A DNA stretch of 64,000 bases from JAFAHD01 sp963772515 (GTDB lineage: Bacteria; Vulcanimicrobiota; Vulcanimicrobiia; Eremiobacterales; Eremiobacteraceae). Position numbers and translations under genes: made by a program. The notes beneath the pieces are model-generated. The model saw only the letters and a program-made list of their open reading frames with translations. It did no database searches and had not been told where the DNA came from. The DNA is taken from contig CAVYXC010000002.1 of NCBI GenBank assembly GCA_963772515.1, positions 558,001 through 622,000 on the forward strand, in the 5' to 3' direction. Of the stretch, positions 1-7,695 are shown in pieces (the stretch's first letter is position 1; every line of letters begins with the position of its first letter).

Positions 1-977
1 CGTTTCGCACGGTGCGCGAGTCGGACCTGATCCGCTTTGACGCGGCAGCGGCCAGCGTCTCGGCGCAGGTGCACACGCGTACGGGCATCGCGACGGCCGG
101 CTGCGTGATCACGCGCGCCGGCGAAGGCGCGCGCAAACGTTTCATACGCAACGGGCGCGGCGTCTCGTACGGCAGCTTTCTCGGCGGCATCACCGCGGTG
201 ACCTTCGCACCGGCCGACCTCGGCCTGATCACCGGGCCTGCCAGCTTGCGGCGGCGGCTCCTCAACGCGGCGCTCTCGCAGCTCGATCGCGGCTACTATC
301 ACGACCTGGCGGCGTACCTCAAGGTGCTCGCACAGAAGAATGCCTTTTTGCGCTCGCCGGACTCGGGCGACCGCACGCTGCTCGCGACGTACAACGCGCA
401 AGTGACCGACATCGGCACGCGGCTCGTGAGCGCGCGCGCCGCCTACGTGCGCCGTCTCGGGCACGAAGCGGAAGCCGCTCACGCGCGTTGGGTCGGCAGC
501 CGAGATGCGCTGGAGGTCGCATACGCTCCATCTCCGGCGCAAGACGCATTCACGCCCGACGCGATCTCGACGCGCCTCGCCGAAGCGCTGGCGAGCAATG
601 CCCGGGCTGAGGTGGCGCGCAAGGTATCGCTGATCGGGCCGCATCGCGACGACATCACCTTAAGCCTCGGTGGACGCGCGCTGACGCGTTACGGGTCCCA
701 AGGCCAGCAGCGCACCGCAGTGCTTGCGATCAAAGCCGCCGAGTACGCGCTCGCGCATGCAGCCGTCGGCGAGGCGCCGTTGCTGTTGCTCGACGACGTG
801 CTCTCCGAACTCGACGAACAGCGCCGCCGCGCGTTCATGTCCAGCATCGCTGGATTCGAGCAAGCCTTTATCACTGCGACGGATCTATCCGACGTCGCGT
901 TCGACGCCCCGCATCACGTCGTCTACGTCAAGAACGGCACGCTCGTGCAAGACGCGCGCCGAGCGGCAAGCGCATGA
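1..977 (+). CDS. recF: DNA replication and repair protein RecF, 5'-truncated by the window edge
   Basis: This is the C-terminal part of RecF, the SMC-like ATPase that helps load RecA at gaps with RecO and RecR. The frame is open from base 3, and the residues before the first GTG (FRT, then VRESDLIRF) match the RecF core, so the true start lies left of the window. The ABC signature GSQGQQRT and the Walker B/D-loop LLLLDDVLSELD are both present near the end. The gene overlaps the next start by ATGA. RecR is encoded about 41 kb downstream. The order recF, dciA-like, gyrB is typical of an origin-proximal region. Confidence 0.93.
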   Translation, partial: FRTVRESDLIRFDAAAASVSAQVHTRTGIATAGCVITRAGEGARKRFIRNGRGVSYGSFLGGITAVTFAPADLGLITGPASLRRRLLNAALSQLDRGYYHDLAAYLKVLAQKNAFLRSPDSGDRTLLATYNAQVTDIGTRLVSARAAYVRRLGHEAEAAHARWVGSRDALEVAYAPSPAQDAFTPDAISTRLAEALASNARAEVARKVSLIGPHRDDITLSLGGRALTRYGSQGQQRTAVLAIKAAEYALAHAAVGEAPLLLLDDVLSELDEQRRRAFMSSIAGFEQAFITATDLSDVAFDAPHHVVYVKNGTLVQDARRAASA

Positions 978-1906
978 CGGGGCCGAAAACGCTGCGCGCG
1001 CTGCTGGCGGCATACCGGCCGGCGGGCGAACGCGTCGTGGCCGGCGGCGAGGCGGGCGCGCTATCCTCGGCGTGGCCCGATGCGGTCGGCGCCGACGTCA
1101 GCCGGCGCACGCGGGCAGGATCGTTTCGCGACGGCACGCTGACCGTATTGACGCCGAGCAGCGCGTGGAGCCATCAACTGACGTTTTTGGCGCCGACGAT
1201 CATCGAACGGCTGCGCGAGCGCTGTCCGGGGGTGGATCTGCGACGCCTGAAGTTCGCCGTGGCGAGCGGCCGCAGTCGCGCGCTGCTCGCCGGCAATGTG
1301 GGGGCGGGTGCTTCCGACGCGCGCTCCCTGCGCGCAACCGCCGAGCCGAATGCGGGCAAAGCAGGGGCGGGGGTTGACGACACGGTTACCGAGGGGGATG
1401 ACCTTGAAAGCGTGCTCGCCCGATTGCGGCGCGCACAAGACAAGCTCGACGAGCGCCGCGCGCAAGCCGGCTGGCAGCGCTGCAGCGCGTGCGCATGCTG
1501 GTGCACCTCGCCGCCGCTGTGCAGCGTTTGCCGCGAGCAGGCGCGCCGCGCCGCCGACGGCGCAATCGCAAACGTACTGGCCAACGCTCCCTGGCTGCGT
1601 CACATCGAGCTGCGGCGGGAACTGCCGGCCGCCGACGCGCGCAGCTACGAGCGCGTGCGGCGCTCCCTAATCACGCAATGCGAGCTGCAGATGTTCAACG
1701 CGCGCGCACGCTTACGCCGGGACCGTCTCGAAGCGGGCGACCGCGTCGCCGCGTGGAGTTACGCCATGCTCGCGACGCAGCAGCGCAAGGAGGCGTTGAG
1801 CGTCGCAGTGCTTGCGAGCGTGGTCGGACGCCAATGGGCGGATGCGCTACTTCGCGACGGCGAACGAAAGGCGCCGCGGCCTGTTCGCGAGAAGGCAGAT
1901 AAGTAA
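974..1906 (+). CDS. DciA-like (DUF721) protein with an added cysteine cluster
   Basis: The first 100 residues resemble DUF721/DciA, the replicative-helicase loader or adaptor of bacteria lacking DnaC: a WPDAVG motif, a TVLTPSSAWSHQL strand-helix and a LKFAV strand. The protein (310 aa) is longer than a minimal DUF721 protein. After a variable linker it has six cysteines (C170, C173, C175, C177, C183, C186) in a CxxCxCxC-x5-CxxC pattern that could bind zinc, then a helical arginine-rich C-terminal region. The ATGA overlap with recF and position before gyrB support a replication role. The helicase-loader function is inferred from the family and location. The C-terminal half is unassigned. Confidence 0.72.
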   Translation: MTGPKTLRALLAAYRPAGERVVAGGEAGALSSAWPDAVGADVSRRTRAGSFRDGTLTVLTPSSAWSHQLTFLAPTIIERLRERCPGVDLRRLKFAVASGRSRALLAGNVGAGASDARSLRATAEPNAGKAGAGVDDTVTEGDDLESVLARLRRAQDKLDERRAQAGWQRCSACACWCTSPPLCSVCREQARRAADGAIANVLANAPWLRHIELRRELPAADARSYERVRRSLITQCELQMFNARARLRRDRLEAGDRVAAWSYAMLATQQRKEALSVAVLASVVGRQWADALLRDGERKAPRPVREKADK

Positions 1907-1999
1907 CGATTCTATCGGATGAATAGGTATGCAGCGGTCGAATTTATTCGACCGATGGGCGAGCGCGGCTCGCCCGCTTTAACGCTTTAGGGTAAGATT
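1907..1999 (+). promoter_or_regulatory. gyrB leader with two consecutive inverted repeats
   Basis: This 93-bp gap before gyrB holds two perfect inverted repeats: the 8-bp-arm palindrome at 1935-1954, and GGGCGAGC/GCTCGCCC with a 3-base loop at 1957-1975. The second is followed only by GCTTT, so it is a poor terminator and could act as a leader hairpin. A weak Shine-Dalgarno-like AGGGTAAG lies just before the TTG start of gyrB. I see no strong sigma-70 promoter; TAGGTAT at 1924-1930 is the only -10-like candidate. Confidence 0.5.
1933..1955. promoter_or_regulatory. 23-bp palindromic element, identical copy upstream of pdxS
   Basis: The core has arms CGGTCGAA and TTCGACCG around TTTA. The same 23 bases occur again at 57817-57839 in the pdxS leader. 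It lacks a T-tract, so it is not an intrinsic terminator. Its position near the expected transcription start fits either a dimeric-repressor operator or a 5' mRNA hairpin. The identity and location are seen; the function is inference. Confidence 0.6.
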
Positions 2000-3904
2000 T
2001 TGGCGAAACGACCGAGCGACGGCGAATACGGTGCCGCGCAGATCAAGGTGCTCAAGGGCCTGGAAGGCGTGCGCAAGCGGCCGGGCATGTACGTCGGCGA
2101 TACGAGCACGCGCGGGCTGCATCAGATCGTCTTCGAAGCTGTGGACAACGCAGTCGACGAGGCGCTGGCAGGCTACTGCCGCAACATCAGCGTCACCATC
2201 CACAAAGACGGATCGCTCTCAGTGGAGGACGACGGCCGCGGCATTCCGGTCGACGTCATCCCGAGCGAGAAGAAGCCCGCCATCGAAGTGGTCATGACCG
2301 TGCTGCACGCGGGCGGCAAGTTCGATCAGCTCGGCTACAAAGTGTCGGGCGGCTTGCACGGCGTCGGCATCTCGGTCACCAACGCGCTCTCCGAGTGGAT
2401 GATCACGCGCGTCAAGCGCGACGGCAAGCTCTACGAGCAGAAGTTCTCGCGCGGCATCGCGACCTCGAAGCTCAAGGTGCTCGGACCTGCTGACGGCACG
2501 GGGACCATCCAGCACTTCAAGCCGGATCCACAGATATTCGCGACGCTCGATTTCTCGCTCGACATCCTGCAGCAACGCCTGCGCGAGCTGGCGTTCCTCA
2601 ATCGCGGCTTGCGGATCGAGCTCATCGACGAGCGCACGGACAAGAAACAGACCTTCATGTACGAAGGCGGCATCAAGAGCTTCGTCGAGCACATCAACAA
2701 GAACAAAGAGCCGCTGCACGACGTCCGTTACATCGCGGGCGAACGCGGTAAAGTGGCGGTCGAGGTCGCGTTCCAGTACAACGACGGCTATATCGAGCAG
2801 GTCTACGCCTACGCCAATAACATCCACACGGTCGACGGCGGCACGCATCTGGTCGGCTTTCGTACCTCGCTGACGCGCGTCCTCAACAACTACGCGAAGA
2901 AGCACGGCATGCTCAAAGAGTCCGAAGGCAACCTGGCCGGCGAGGACGTGCGCGAGGGGCTGACCGCGGTGGTCTCCGTGAAGCTGCCGAATCCTGAGTT
3001 CGAGGGCCAGACCAAGGCCAAGCTGGGCAGCACCGAAGCGCGCGGCGCGGTCGACGAGATCGTCGCCGAGGCGCTCAACTATTACCTCGAAGAGAATCCC
3101 GGCCCGGCCCGGCGCATCATCGAGAAGACGATCAACGCCAATCGCGCGCGCGAGGCGGCGCGCAAGGCGCGCGACCTGGCGCGGCGCAAGAACGCGCTCG
3201 ACGGCGGTTCGCTGCCCGGCAAACTTGCAGACTGCTCCGAACGCGATCCGGCCAAGAGCGAGATATTCCTGGTCGAAGGCGAATCCGCCGGCGGCAGCGC
3301 CAAGCAGGGCCGCGACCGGCACTTCCAGGCGATCCTGCCGCTCAAAGGCAAGATCCTCAACGTCGAAAAGGCGCGCTTGGACAAGATCGTCGGCCACGAG
3401 GAGATCCGCGCGCTCATCACCGCGCTCGGCACCGGTTTCGAGGCGGATTTCGACGTCAGCAAACTGCGCTACCATCGCATCTACATCATGACCGACGCCG
3501 ACGTCGACGGCTCGCACATCCGCACGCTGCTGCTGACGTTCTTCTTCCGCTACATGCGCAAGCTCATCGAGGACGGCAATCTGTTCATCGCGCAGCCGCC
3601 GCTCTACCAGGTGAAGAAGGGCAAGAAGATCTGGTACTGCTATCGCGACGACGAGCGCGACGCGGTGATCGCGCAGGCCGGCGATGGCTACTCGATCCAG
3701 CAATACAAAGGCCTGGGTGAGATGGATCCCGAGCAGCTGTGGGAGACCACTATGGATCCGGAACGGCGCATCGTGCGCAAAGTGCTGCTCGAAGACGAAG
3801 TCGCCGCCAACGAGATGTTCACGATCCTCATGGGAGAGAAAGTGGACCCGCGCAAGCAGTTCATCGCCGACAACGCGCGCGACGTCAAGAACCTCGACGT
3901 CTGA
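2000..3904 (+). CDS. gyrB: DNA gyrase subunit B
   Basis: GyrB supplies the ATPase and part of the Toprim DNA-cleavage site of gyrase, which introduces negative supercoils with GyrA. The 634-aa product has the GHKL ATPase motifs (EAVDNAVDEA, DDGRGIPVD, GGLHGVG), the transducer domain, and the Toprim motifs EGESAGG (about residue 425) and DADVDGSHI (about 499). It ends with the GyrB C-terminal region containing QYKGLGEM. Length is normal for a GyrB without insertions. The start is TTG, because the conserved N-terminus begins there. The upstream leader carries two inverted repeats. ParE is a possible alternative name, but the location beside recF favours GyrB. Confidence 0.96.
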   Translation: MAKRPSDGEYGAAQIKVLKGLEGVRKRPGMYVGDTSTRGLHQIVFEAVDNAVDEALAGYCRNISVTIHKDGSLSVEDDGRGIPVDVIPSEKKPAIEVVMTVLHAGGKFDQLGYKVSGGLHGVGISVTNALSEWMITRVKRDGKLYEQKFSRGIATSKLKVLGPADGTGTIQHFKPDPQIFATLDFSLDILQQRLRELAFLNRGLRIELIDERTDKKQTFMYEGGIKSFVEHINKNKEPLHDVRYIAGERGKVAVEVAFQYNDGYIEQVYAYANNIHTVDGGTHLVGFRTSLTRVLNNYAKKHGMLKESEGNLAGEDVREGLTAVVSVKLPNPEFEGQTKAKLGSTEARGAVDEIVAEALNYYLEENPGPARRIIEKTINANRAREAARKARDLARRKNALDGGSLPGKLADCSERDPAKSEIFLVEGESAGGSAKQGRDRHFQAILPLKGKILNVEKARLDKIVGHEEIRALITALGTGFEADFDVSKLRYHRIYIMTDADVDGSHIRTLLLTFFFRYMRKLIEDGNLFIAQPPLYQVKKGKKIWYCYRDDERDAVIAQAGDGYSIQQYKGLGEMDPEQLWETTMDPERRIVRKVLLEDEVAANEMFTILMGEKVDPRKQFIADNARDVKNLDV

Positions 3905-4758
3905 CGCGCCGGCTGATCATCACCGCCGATGACTTCGGCGAGTCGGCCGAGGTCAACGAGGCGATCGAGCGCGCGCACCGCGACGGCGTGCTCAGCACGA
4001 CGTGTCTCATGGTCACCGGCGCGGCAGCGGCCGATGCGGTCGCGCGCGCCAAACGCCTGCCCGAGCTGCGCGTCGGACTGCATGTCGTGCTCGTCAACGG
4101 GCGCCCGGCGCTGCCGCCTGAGCAGGTCCCCGATCTGGTGGACGAGCGCGGCGAATTCTCCGAGCAGCTCGTACGCACGGGCTTCAGATACTTCTTCAAT
4201 CCGAGTGCGCGCCGCCAGCTCGAAGCCGAGATCCGCGCCCAATATGCTGCCTTTGCGGCGACGGGGCTGCCGTTGGATCATGTCAACGCACACAATCACA
4301 TGCATGTGCACCCGACGATCTTCAGTCTCATGCTGCGCATCGGGCGCGACTACGGCGATCCGCCCGTGCGCATCCCGCACGAGCCGATGCTGGCGTCGTG
4401 GCGTGCGCGCCGCACGGATCTCGCTGGCCGGTTCGGCAACGACGTGCTGATGGCGCCGCTGTTCGCGCTTATGCGCGCGCGTTGCCGCGCCGCACATGTC
4501 GCCTACAACGACTTCGTGTTCGGGATGGATGACACAGGCAACATGAGCAGCGAAGTCGTCCTGCAACTGCTGCGTCAGATACCCGACGGCTGCAGTGAGA
4601 TGTACTTCCATCCGGCGACGGACGGACCGCGCGCGCGCGAGCTCGCCGCACTGCTCGATCCTGCGGTGGCGCATGCGCTGCGCGACGAAGCCATCGAGCG
4701 CAGCTCCTTTGGCGAACTGCGCGCGCGCTCGTCGGCGCCGCGACGCGCACCCGGCTGA
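3901..4758 (+). CDS. hpnK: Hopanoid biosynthesis-associated deacetylase HpnK (YdjC/ChbG family), probable CTG start
   Basis: YdjC-like polysaccharide-deacetylase-fold hydrolase. In hopanoid producers HpnK deacetylates the N-acetylglucosaminyl-bacteriohopanetetrol made by HpnI. Visible features are the N-terminal TADDFG metal-site motif and HNHMHVHP in mid-protein; the length is 285 aa. Family members begin a few residues before TADDFG. Here the only nearby candidate is CTG at 3901-3903, overlapping the gyrB stop as CTGA. The nearest ATG in frame (3739) would add 54 arginine-rich residues inside gyrB. The gene ends one base into the ATG of the HpnI-like gene, which supports the hopanoid assignment over a generic ChbG. 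Confidence 0.8.
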   Translation: MTRRLIITADDFGESAEVNEAIERAHRDGVLSTTCLMVTGAAAADAVARAKRLPELRVGLHVVLVNGRPALPPEQVPDLVDERGEFSEQLVRTGFRYFFNPSARRQLEAEIRAQYAAFAATGLPLDHVNAHNHMHVHPTIFSLMLRIGRDYGDPPVRIPHEPMLASWRARRTDLAGRFGNDVLMAPLFALMRARCRAAHVAYNDFVFGMDDTGNMSSEVVLQLLRQIPDGCSEMYFHPATDGPRARELAALLDPAVAHALRDEAIERSSFGELRARSSAPRRAPG

Positions 4759-5912
4759 TGCTGCACGCGACGCTCGCCGCAGCGTTCGGGCCGATCACGC
4801 TGGCGGCGCTCGGCTATGCCGTGGTCGCGCTGTGGCGCGTACTGGCATTCGGCGCATGGTTGACGCGATACGAGCATGGCGCGCCCGCGGCGGGATTGCC
4901 GGGCATCACGATCCTCAAGCCGGTGGCGGGGTCGCCGGAAGGTTTGGGTGACGACTTGCGGTCGTTCTGCGCGCAAGACTATCCACAATTCCAAGTCGTG
5001 TTCGGCGTTGCGGACGCGAGTGATCCGGCGGCGGGAGTCATCGATGGCATCGTGGCTGAGTTCGCACACCGGTCCATAGCGCGCGTCACGGGTGGTCCGC
5101 ACACCGCGCCCAACCCCAAGATCGCGCAGCTGATGAACATGGTCGAGGCCGCGGCCTACGACGTGCTCGTCGTGGCCGATGCCGACACGCGTGTCGGGCC
5201 CTCGTACCTGCGCGCCGTCGCCACGGCGTTCGCGGGCGATCGCGTCGGCGCCGTCACCTGCGTGTATCGCGGCGTGCCGCGCGCCAGCATGGCGTCGGCG
5301 CTCGGTGCGCTGATGATTAACGATCAGTTCATCCCGTCGGTCCTGGTCGCAGCGCTCGGGCGCGTGCGTTTTTGTCTGGGTGCGACGATGGCCGTCACGC
5401 GCGCGGCGCTCGGCGCGATCGGCGGCTTCGGCGCGCTCGCGGACTACCTCGCCGACGACCAGATGCTCGGCGAGCTGGTCAGTCGCCAGGGTTTCGGCGT
5501 CGCGCTCGCGCCATACGTCGTCGGGCACGCAGTCGCCGAACCCAATATCGCTTCGCTTTGGTCGCACGAGCTGCGCTGGGCGCGCACCAGCCGCGCCGCG
5601 CGCCCGGCCGGTTACACCGGCTACTTCCTGACCTTCGCATGGCCGCCGGCGTTGATCTTCTTTCTTATCAGCGGCTGGTCCGTACTGGGGGCTGGGCTGC
5701 TCGCGCTCGCTCTCGTCCTGCGCATCGCGCTGCACTACGCGGCCCGCGTGGCGCTGCGCGTGCGCACTCCTGACGCATTGTGGCTGCTTCCGATGCGCGA
5801 CCTCATGGGGCTGTGCGTGTGGGCCGCAACCTTTTTCGGACGCCGGGTACGCTGGGGTGACCGGCTCATGCGCATCGACAGACACGGCAGGATCGTCGAC
5901 CTGTCGTCCTAA
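4758..5912 (+). CDS. hpnI: Hopanoid biosynthesis glycosyltransferase HpnI
   Basis: Membrane family-2 glycosyltransferase related to ceramide glucosyltransferase. HpnI homologues transfer N-acetylglucosamine to bacteriohopanetetrol. The 384-aa protein has an N-terminal membrane segment (about residues 5-27) and a GT-A domain with the ADAD metal motif near residue 141. It then has a D-D-...-LRW acceptor/catalytic motif (ADDQMLGEL, then ELRWAR near 272) and C-terminal membrane segments (about 290-335). It overlaps hpnK by one base (TGATG), so the two are almost certainly co-translated. No hpnJ, hpnH or squalene-hopene cyclase lies in the window. Confidence 0.82.
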   Translation: MLHATLAAAFGPITLAALGYAVVALWRVLAFGAWLTRYEHGAPAAGLPGITILKPVAGSPEGLGDDLRSFCAQDYPQFQVVFGVADASDPAAGVIDGIVAEFAHRSIARVTGGPHTAPNPKIAQLMNMVEAAAYDVLVVADADTRVGPSYLRAVATAFAGDRVGAVTCVYRGVPRASMASALGALMINDQFIPSVLVAALGRVRFCLGATMAVTRAALGAIGGFGALADYLADDQMLGELVSRQGFGVALAPYVVGHAVAEPNIASLWSHELRWARTSRAARPAGYTGYFLTFAWPPALIFFLISGWSVLGAGLLALALVLRIALHYAARVALRVRTPDALWLLPMRDLMGLCVWAATFFGRRVRWGDRLMRIDRHGRIVDLSS

Positions 5913-5947
5913 AGGCCCGGCACGCGGGCGCACCAAAGTCGTGGTCC

Positions 5948-7588
5948 ATGAAGCGCAACGCGATCGCTCTCATACTCGTGTCGTGCGTGGCTATCTGCGC
6001 GTGCAGCAGGGTGAGCACGCAAATCCAACCGGGGGCCGCGGGTCATGCATGGATTCATCACGGCGTGCTGCGAATCGGCGAGAACCTGGACCCCTCGACG
6101 CTCAACACCGAGCTGACGACCGACCAGACAACCGTCGACCTCTCGATGTTCTGGGCCGGCTATCTGTTCAATTGGAACGACGAGAACCAATGGGTGCCGG
6201 AACTTGCCACCGAGGTGCCGACGACCGAGAACGGCGGCATCAGCAAAGACGGCTTGAGCATCACGTATCACTTGCGGCGCGGCGTGAGGTGGCACGACGG
6301 TGCGCCGTTCGGCGCGAACGACGTGATCTTCACCTGGCATGCAGTGATGAATCCGAACAACAACGTCGGGTCGCGCCTCGGCTACGACATCATCAGCCGT
6401 ATCGACAGGCTCGACGATCACACGATCAGGGTGCACATCACGCGACCCTACGCACCCTTCGTCGCGACGTTCTTCTCGATGAGCAGCGCGCCGTACGCGA
6501 TCCTGCCCGCGCATCTGCTCGCATCGCTGCCCGACATCAACCGGGCGTCGTACAACAACTTGCCTATCGGCACCGGTCCGTTCAAAGTGGCCGAGTGGCA
6601 TAAAGGCAGCCTGATCAGGTTCGTCGCCAATCCGGACTACTGGCGCGGACCGCCAAAGCTCACGGCGATCGAGTATCACATCATCCCGAGTGACCAGACC
6701 ATCCTCACCCAGCTGCGCACGCACGAGATCGACATGGAGTATGCCGCGTCGCAGTCGCAGTTGCCCAGCCTGCAGGGCATCGAGGGCACGCGGGTCGTCC
6801 TCAACCCGTTCACCGCGTTCGCGATGCTCGGATACAATCTGTCTAGCCCCATCCTGCGCGACCTCCGGGTGCGCCAGGCGCTCGCGTATGCGACCGATCG
6901 CGACACCATCATCGACAAGGCGGCGCATGGCGTGCCGCTGCACGCGAACAGCGACCAGCCCAGCTTCTTGTGGGCCTACAATCCCGATGTTATGAAGTAT
7001 GCGTACGACCCGGTGCGTGCAGGCGAGATGCTCGATGAGGCGGGCTGGAAGATGGGTGCCGACGGCTACCGTTCTAGAGATGGAAAGCGATTGGAGCTCT
7101 ATGCGGCCGGCACTGTCGGTTCGGCGATCGACGACGTCGTCTTCGGCGTGCTCCAGCAAGATTGGAAAGCGGTCGGCGTCGACCTCATAGAAAAACGGTA
7201 TAGTCCCGCCATCATGTTCGCCAACTACGCCGCGGGCGGCATCATCCAGACCGGCAAATACGACATCGCGTTCTTCGGGTGGGCCAACGGCGTCGATCCC
7301 GACGACTCCGCCTTCACGATGTGTGATCAATGGCCGCCCAACGGTCAGAACGTCTATCACTACTGCAACCCGCAGCTCGATACGGCAGAACGCATCGCTC
7401 TAAGCGTCTATCGCCAGGCCGAACGCAAGAAGCAGTACGATCTCATCCAGCGCCTGCTCGCAGCCGATCAGCCCTTCTTAGTCCTCTGGTTCAACCGCCG
7501 GCTCGGCGTTGTCAGCACCGACCTGACCGGCTTCAGGCCGGCCCACGCCGTGACCGAGTTCTGGAACACCTGGGAGTGGTCTATCTAG
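5948..7588 (+). CDS. ABC transporter peptide-binding lipoprotein (SBP_bac_5 family)
   Basis: Extracytoplasmic solute-binding protein of the dipeptide/oligopeptide (DppA/OppA) type, 546 aa. It starts with a hydrophobic signal ending in a cysteine-rich VAICACS lipobox-like site, so it is probably lipid-anchored. Family hallmarks are LRRGVRWHDGAPFGANDVIFTW, IGTGPFKV, VRQALAYATDR and a C-terminal NTWEW. No permease or ATPase genes are next to it, so it is an orphan here and the ligand cannot be inferred. It follows hpnI after a 35-base gap. Confidence 0.87.
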   Translation: MKRNAIALILVSCVAICACSRVSTQIQPGAAGHAWIHHGVLRIGENLDPSTLNTELTTDQTTVDLSMFWAGYLFNWNDENQWVPELATEVPTTENGGISKDGLSITYHLRRGVRWHDGAPFGANDVIFTWHAVMNPNNNVGSRLGYDIISRIDRLDDHTIRVHITRPYAPFVATFFSMSSAPYAILPAHLLASLPDINRASYNNLPIGTGPFKVAEWHKGSLIRFVANPDYWRGPPKLTAIEYHIIPSDQTILTQLRTHEIDMEYAASQSQLPSLQGIEGTRVVLNPFTAFAMLGYNLSSPILRDLRVRQALAYATDRDTIIDKAAHGVPLHANSDQPSFLWAYNPDVMKYAYDPVRAGEMLDEAGWKMGADGYRSRDGKRLELYAAGTVGSAIDDVVFGVLQQDWKAVGVDLIEKRYSPAIMFANYAAGGIIQTGKYDIAFFGWANGVDPDDSAFTMCDQWPPNGQNVYHYCNPQLDTAERIALSVYRQAERKKQYDLIQRLLAADQPFLVLWFNRRLGVVSTDLTGFRPAHAVTEFWNTWEWSI

Positions 7589-7695
7589 AATCTTCCTTAT
7601 AGTACGTATTACAGCTGGCTTGGACGACCGGGGCGGGTCGTACGTGGGCTGCCAGCCATGGGCGGGGCGGCGCACCAGGGAATAAGGTTAACCAC
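7589..7695 (+). other. Short intergenic region before tamB
   Basis: 107 bases with TATAGT near 7600 as a possible -10 box, a long-range GCTGGC/GCCAGC pair, and the palindrome GGTTAACC just before the tamB start. The tamB promoter could lie here, but no -35 box is convincing. Confidence 0.3.

Noticed and set aside
1957..1975. Second gyrB-leader hairpin as a terminator of recF-dciA
   Set aside because: Followed only by GCTTT, too weak a T-run, and gyrB starts 25 bases later.
2219..3703. 494-codon open frame antisense to gyrB
   Set aside because: GC-rich codon use makes long antisense frames. The product is Arg/Val/Ala-rich low-complexity sequence with no family, and gyrB is certain.
4575..5936. 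453-codon open frame antisense to hpnK/hpnI
   Set aside because: His/Arg-rich shadow frame; the plus-strand genes have clear motifs.
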